Origin: Cecembia rubra
GTDB taxonomy: Bacteria > Bacteroidota > Bacteroidia > Cytophagales > Cyclobacteriaceae
Length of the DNA: 64,000 nt
Direction of reading: 5' to 3'
NCBI RefSeq assembly: GCF_003014575.1
Contig: NZ_PYGF01000002.1
Location: forward strand, 229,850-293,849
Part shown: positions 63,629 to 64,000 of the stretch, piece by piece
Layout: every line of letters starts with the position of its first letter
Position numbering within the stretch: position 1 is the stretch's first letter
The notes under the pieces: generated by a model
Seen by the model: the letters and a program-made list of their open reading frames with translations, nothing else
Database searches by the model: none
Told to the model about the DNA's origin: nothing
Made by a program: the position numbers and the translations under genes

Positions 63629-64000
63629 CTAAGACTTCTTGGTGAAGATTGCCACAATAGCACTTGTTATTACTCCAGCCACTGGAGCAAAAAGGGTGCT
63701 CTGCATCAGGTAACTGTTGAAATTAAAGAAAGATTCGGCTTCTTCCTGGCTCATTTTGCCCTGACTGACACTGTAAGCGATCATATTGTCAAAATATTCC
63801 GGACTTATCCAATAAGAAGTAATGTATTGGGTGATTGGGGTAAGTATGGTAACAAAAAGCGAAATCCAAATCCCTGTGATAAATCCTTGCAGATAAGTCA
63901 TCTTTCCCTGGTAAAAATTCTTCCTTTTGTCCAACAGTGCTAAAGCATAAATCAAAAAGGCCAAAATGGCCACTCCATTGGTGAATATGGCATGTTTGTC
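63629..64000 (-). CDS. DUF4199 domain membrane protein, partial (5' end outside window)
   Basis: The frame is open from the right edge of the window to the stop at 63629; 123 codons are seen. It shows two or three membrane helices (FTNGVAILAFLIYALALL, GFITGIWISLFVTILTPITQ, SYLMQSTLFAPVAGVITSAI) and the loop YFDNMIAYSVSQGKMSQEEA, which matches DUF4199 proteins of Bacteroidota. Roughly the first 50 residues lie outside the window. Function unknown. Confidence 0.8.
   Translation of the reverse strand, partial: DKHAIFTNGVAILAFLIYALALLDKRKNFYQGKMTYLQGFITGIWISLFVTILTPITQYITSYWISPEYFDNMIAYSVSQGKMSQEEAESFFNFNSYLMQSTLFAPVAGVITSAIVAIFTKKS

Noticed and set aside
63470-63943. 157-codon plus-strand frame near the right edge
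   Set aside because: Most of it is antisense to the DUF4199 gene and the rest covers pyrimidine-rich intergenic sequence.

Overview
The window is a stretch of chromosome from a member of the Bacteroidota. SusC/SusD outer-membrane pairs, TonB-dependent receptors without Gram-positive or proteobacterial markers, Bacteroidota-type small families (DUF4199, DUF4136, DUF7935-like), relaxed lipoprotein boxes and scarce Shine-Dalgarno sequences all point there. The flavour of the proteins suggests Cytophagales, family Cyclobacteriaceae (Algoriphagus and relatives); that last step is recollection of family appearance, not a search. No rRNA, tRNA, prophage, IS transposase or CRISPR array was seen.

Region by region. 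1-2.1 kb: an ECF sigma factor, its probable membrane anti-sigma factor and the 5' part of an outer-membrane protein gene. 2.1-14.8 kb: housekeeping genes: diaminopropionate ammonia-lyase, acetate kinase and phosphate acetyltransferase (with a possible small ORF between them), a YihY membrane protein, a hotdog thioesterase, MltG, a Nudix hydrolase, a YrdC/Sua5 protein, a WbqC protein, ClpC and TerC. 14.8-23.2 kb: two paralogous Tat-exported molybdenum hydroxylase large subunits, one 2Fe-2S small subunit and a G+C-rich TonB-dependent receptor. 23.3-28.9 kb: an accessory island with a single-polypeptide restriction-modification enzyme (nuclease, methylase and specificity domain), two unknown membrane proteins, a decayed extra copy of the enzyme's 3' end, and a hairpin-rich gap. 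28.9-33.0 kb: a maltose-acetyltransferase-like gene with a damaged 5' end, a Tat-type aldo/keto reductase, an AraC regulator, a repeat cluster and an outer-membrane barrel gene. 33.2-45.1 kb: ordinary metabolism and maintenance genes (CtlX-type hydrolase, SulP transporter, purB, a flavin/2Fe-2S reductase, an A-type Fe-S carrier homologue, YkvA, dtd, a double ABC ATPase, a phosphatase). 45.4-59.5 kb: a nine-gene minus-strand cluster from susC to a NagZ-like GH3 enzyme that looks like a muropeptide uptake and recycling locus; upstream of it lie a wrecked murQ and a DeoR-family regulator. 59.6-64 kb: Hsp20, formimidoylglutamase, a VOC protein, a Tat-exported Gfo/Idh/MocA protein and a partial DUF4199 gene.

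The two most informative places are the murQ remnant at 58151-58740, which gives the neighbouring peptidoglycan cluster a lost cytoplasmic step, and the restriction-modification island, where a composition change at the specificity domain and a degenerate duplicate of the gene's tail record a past replacement event.
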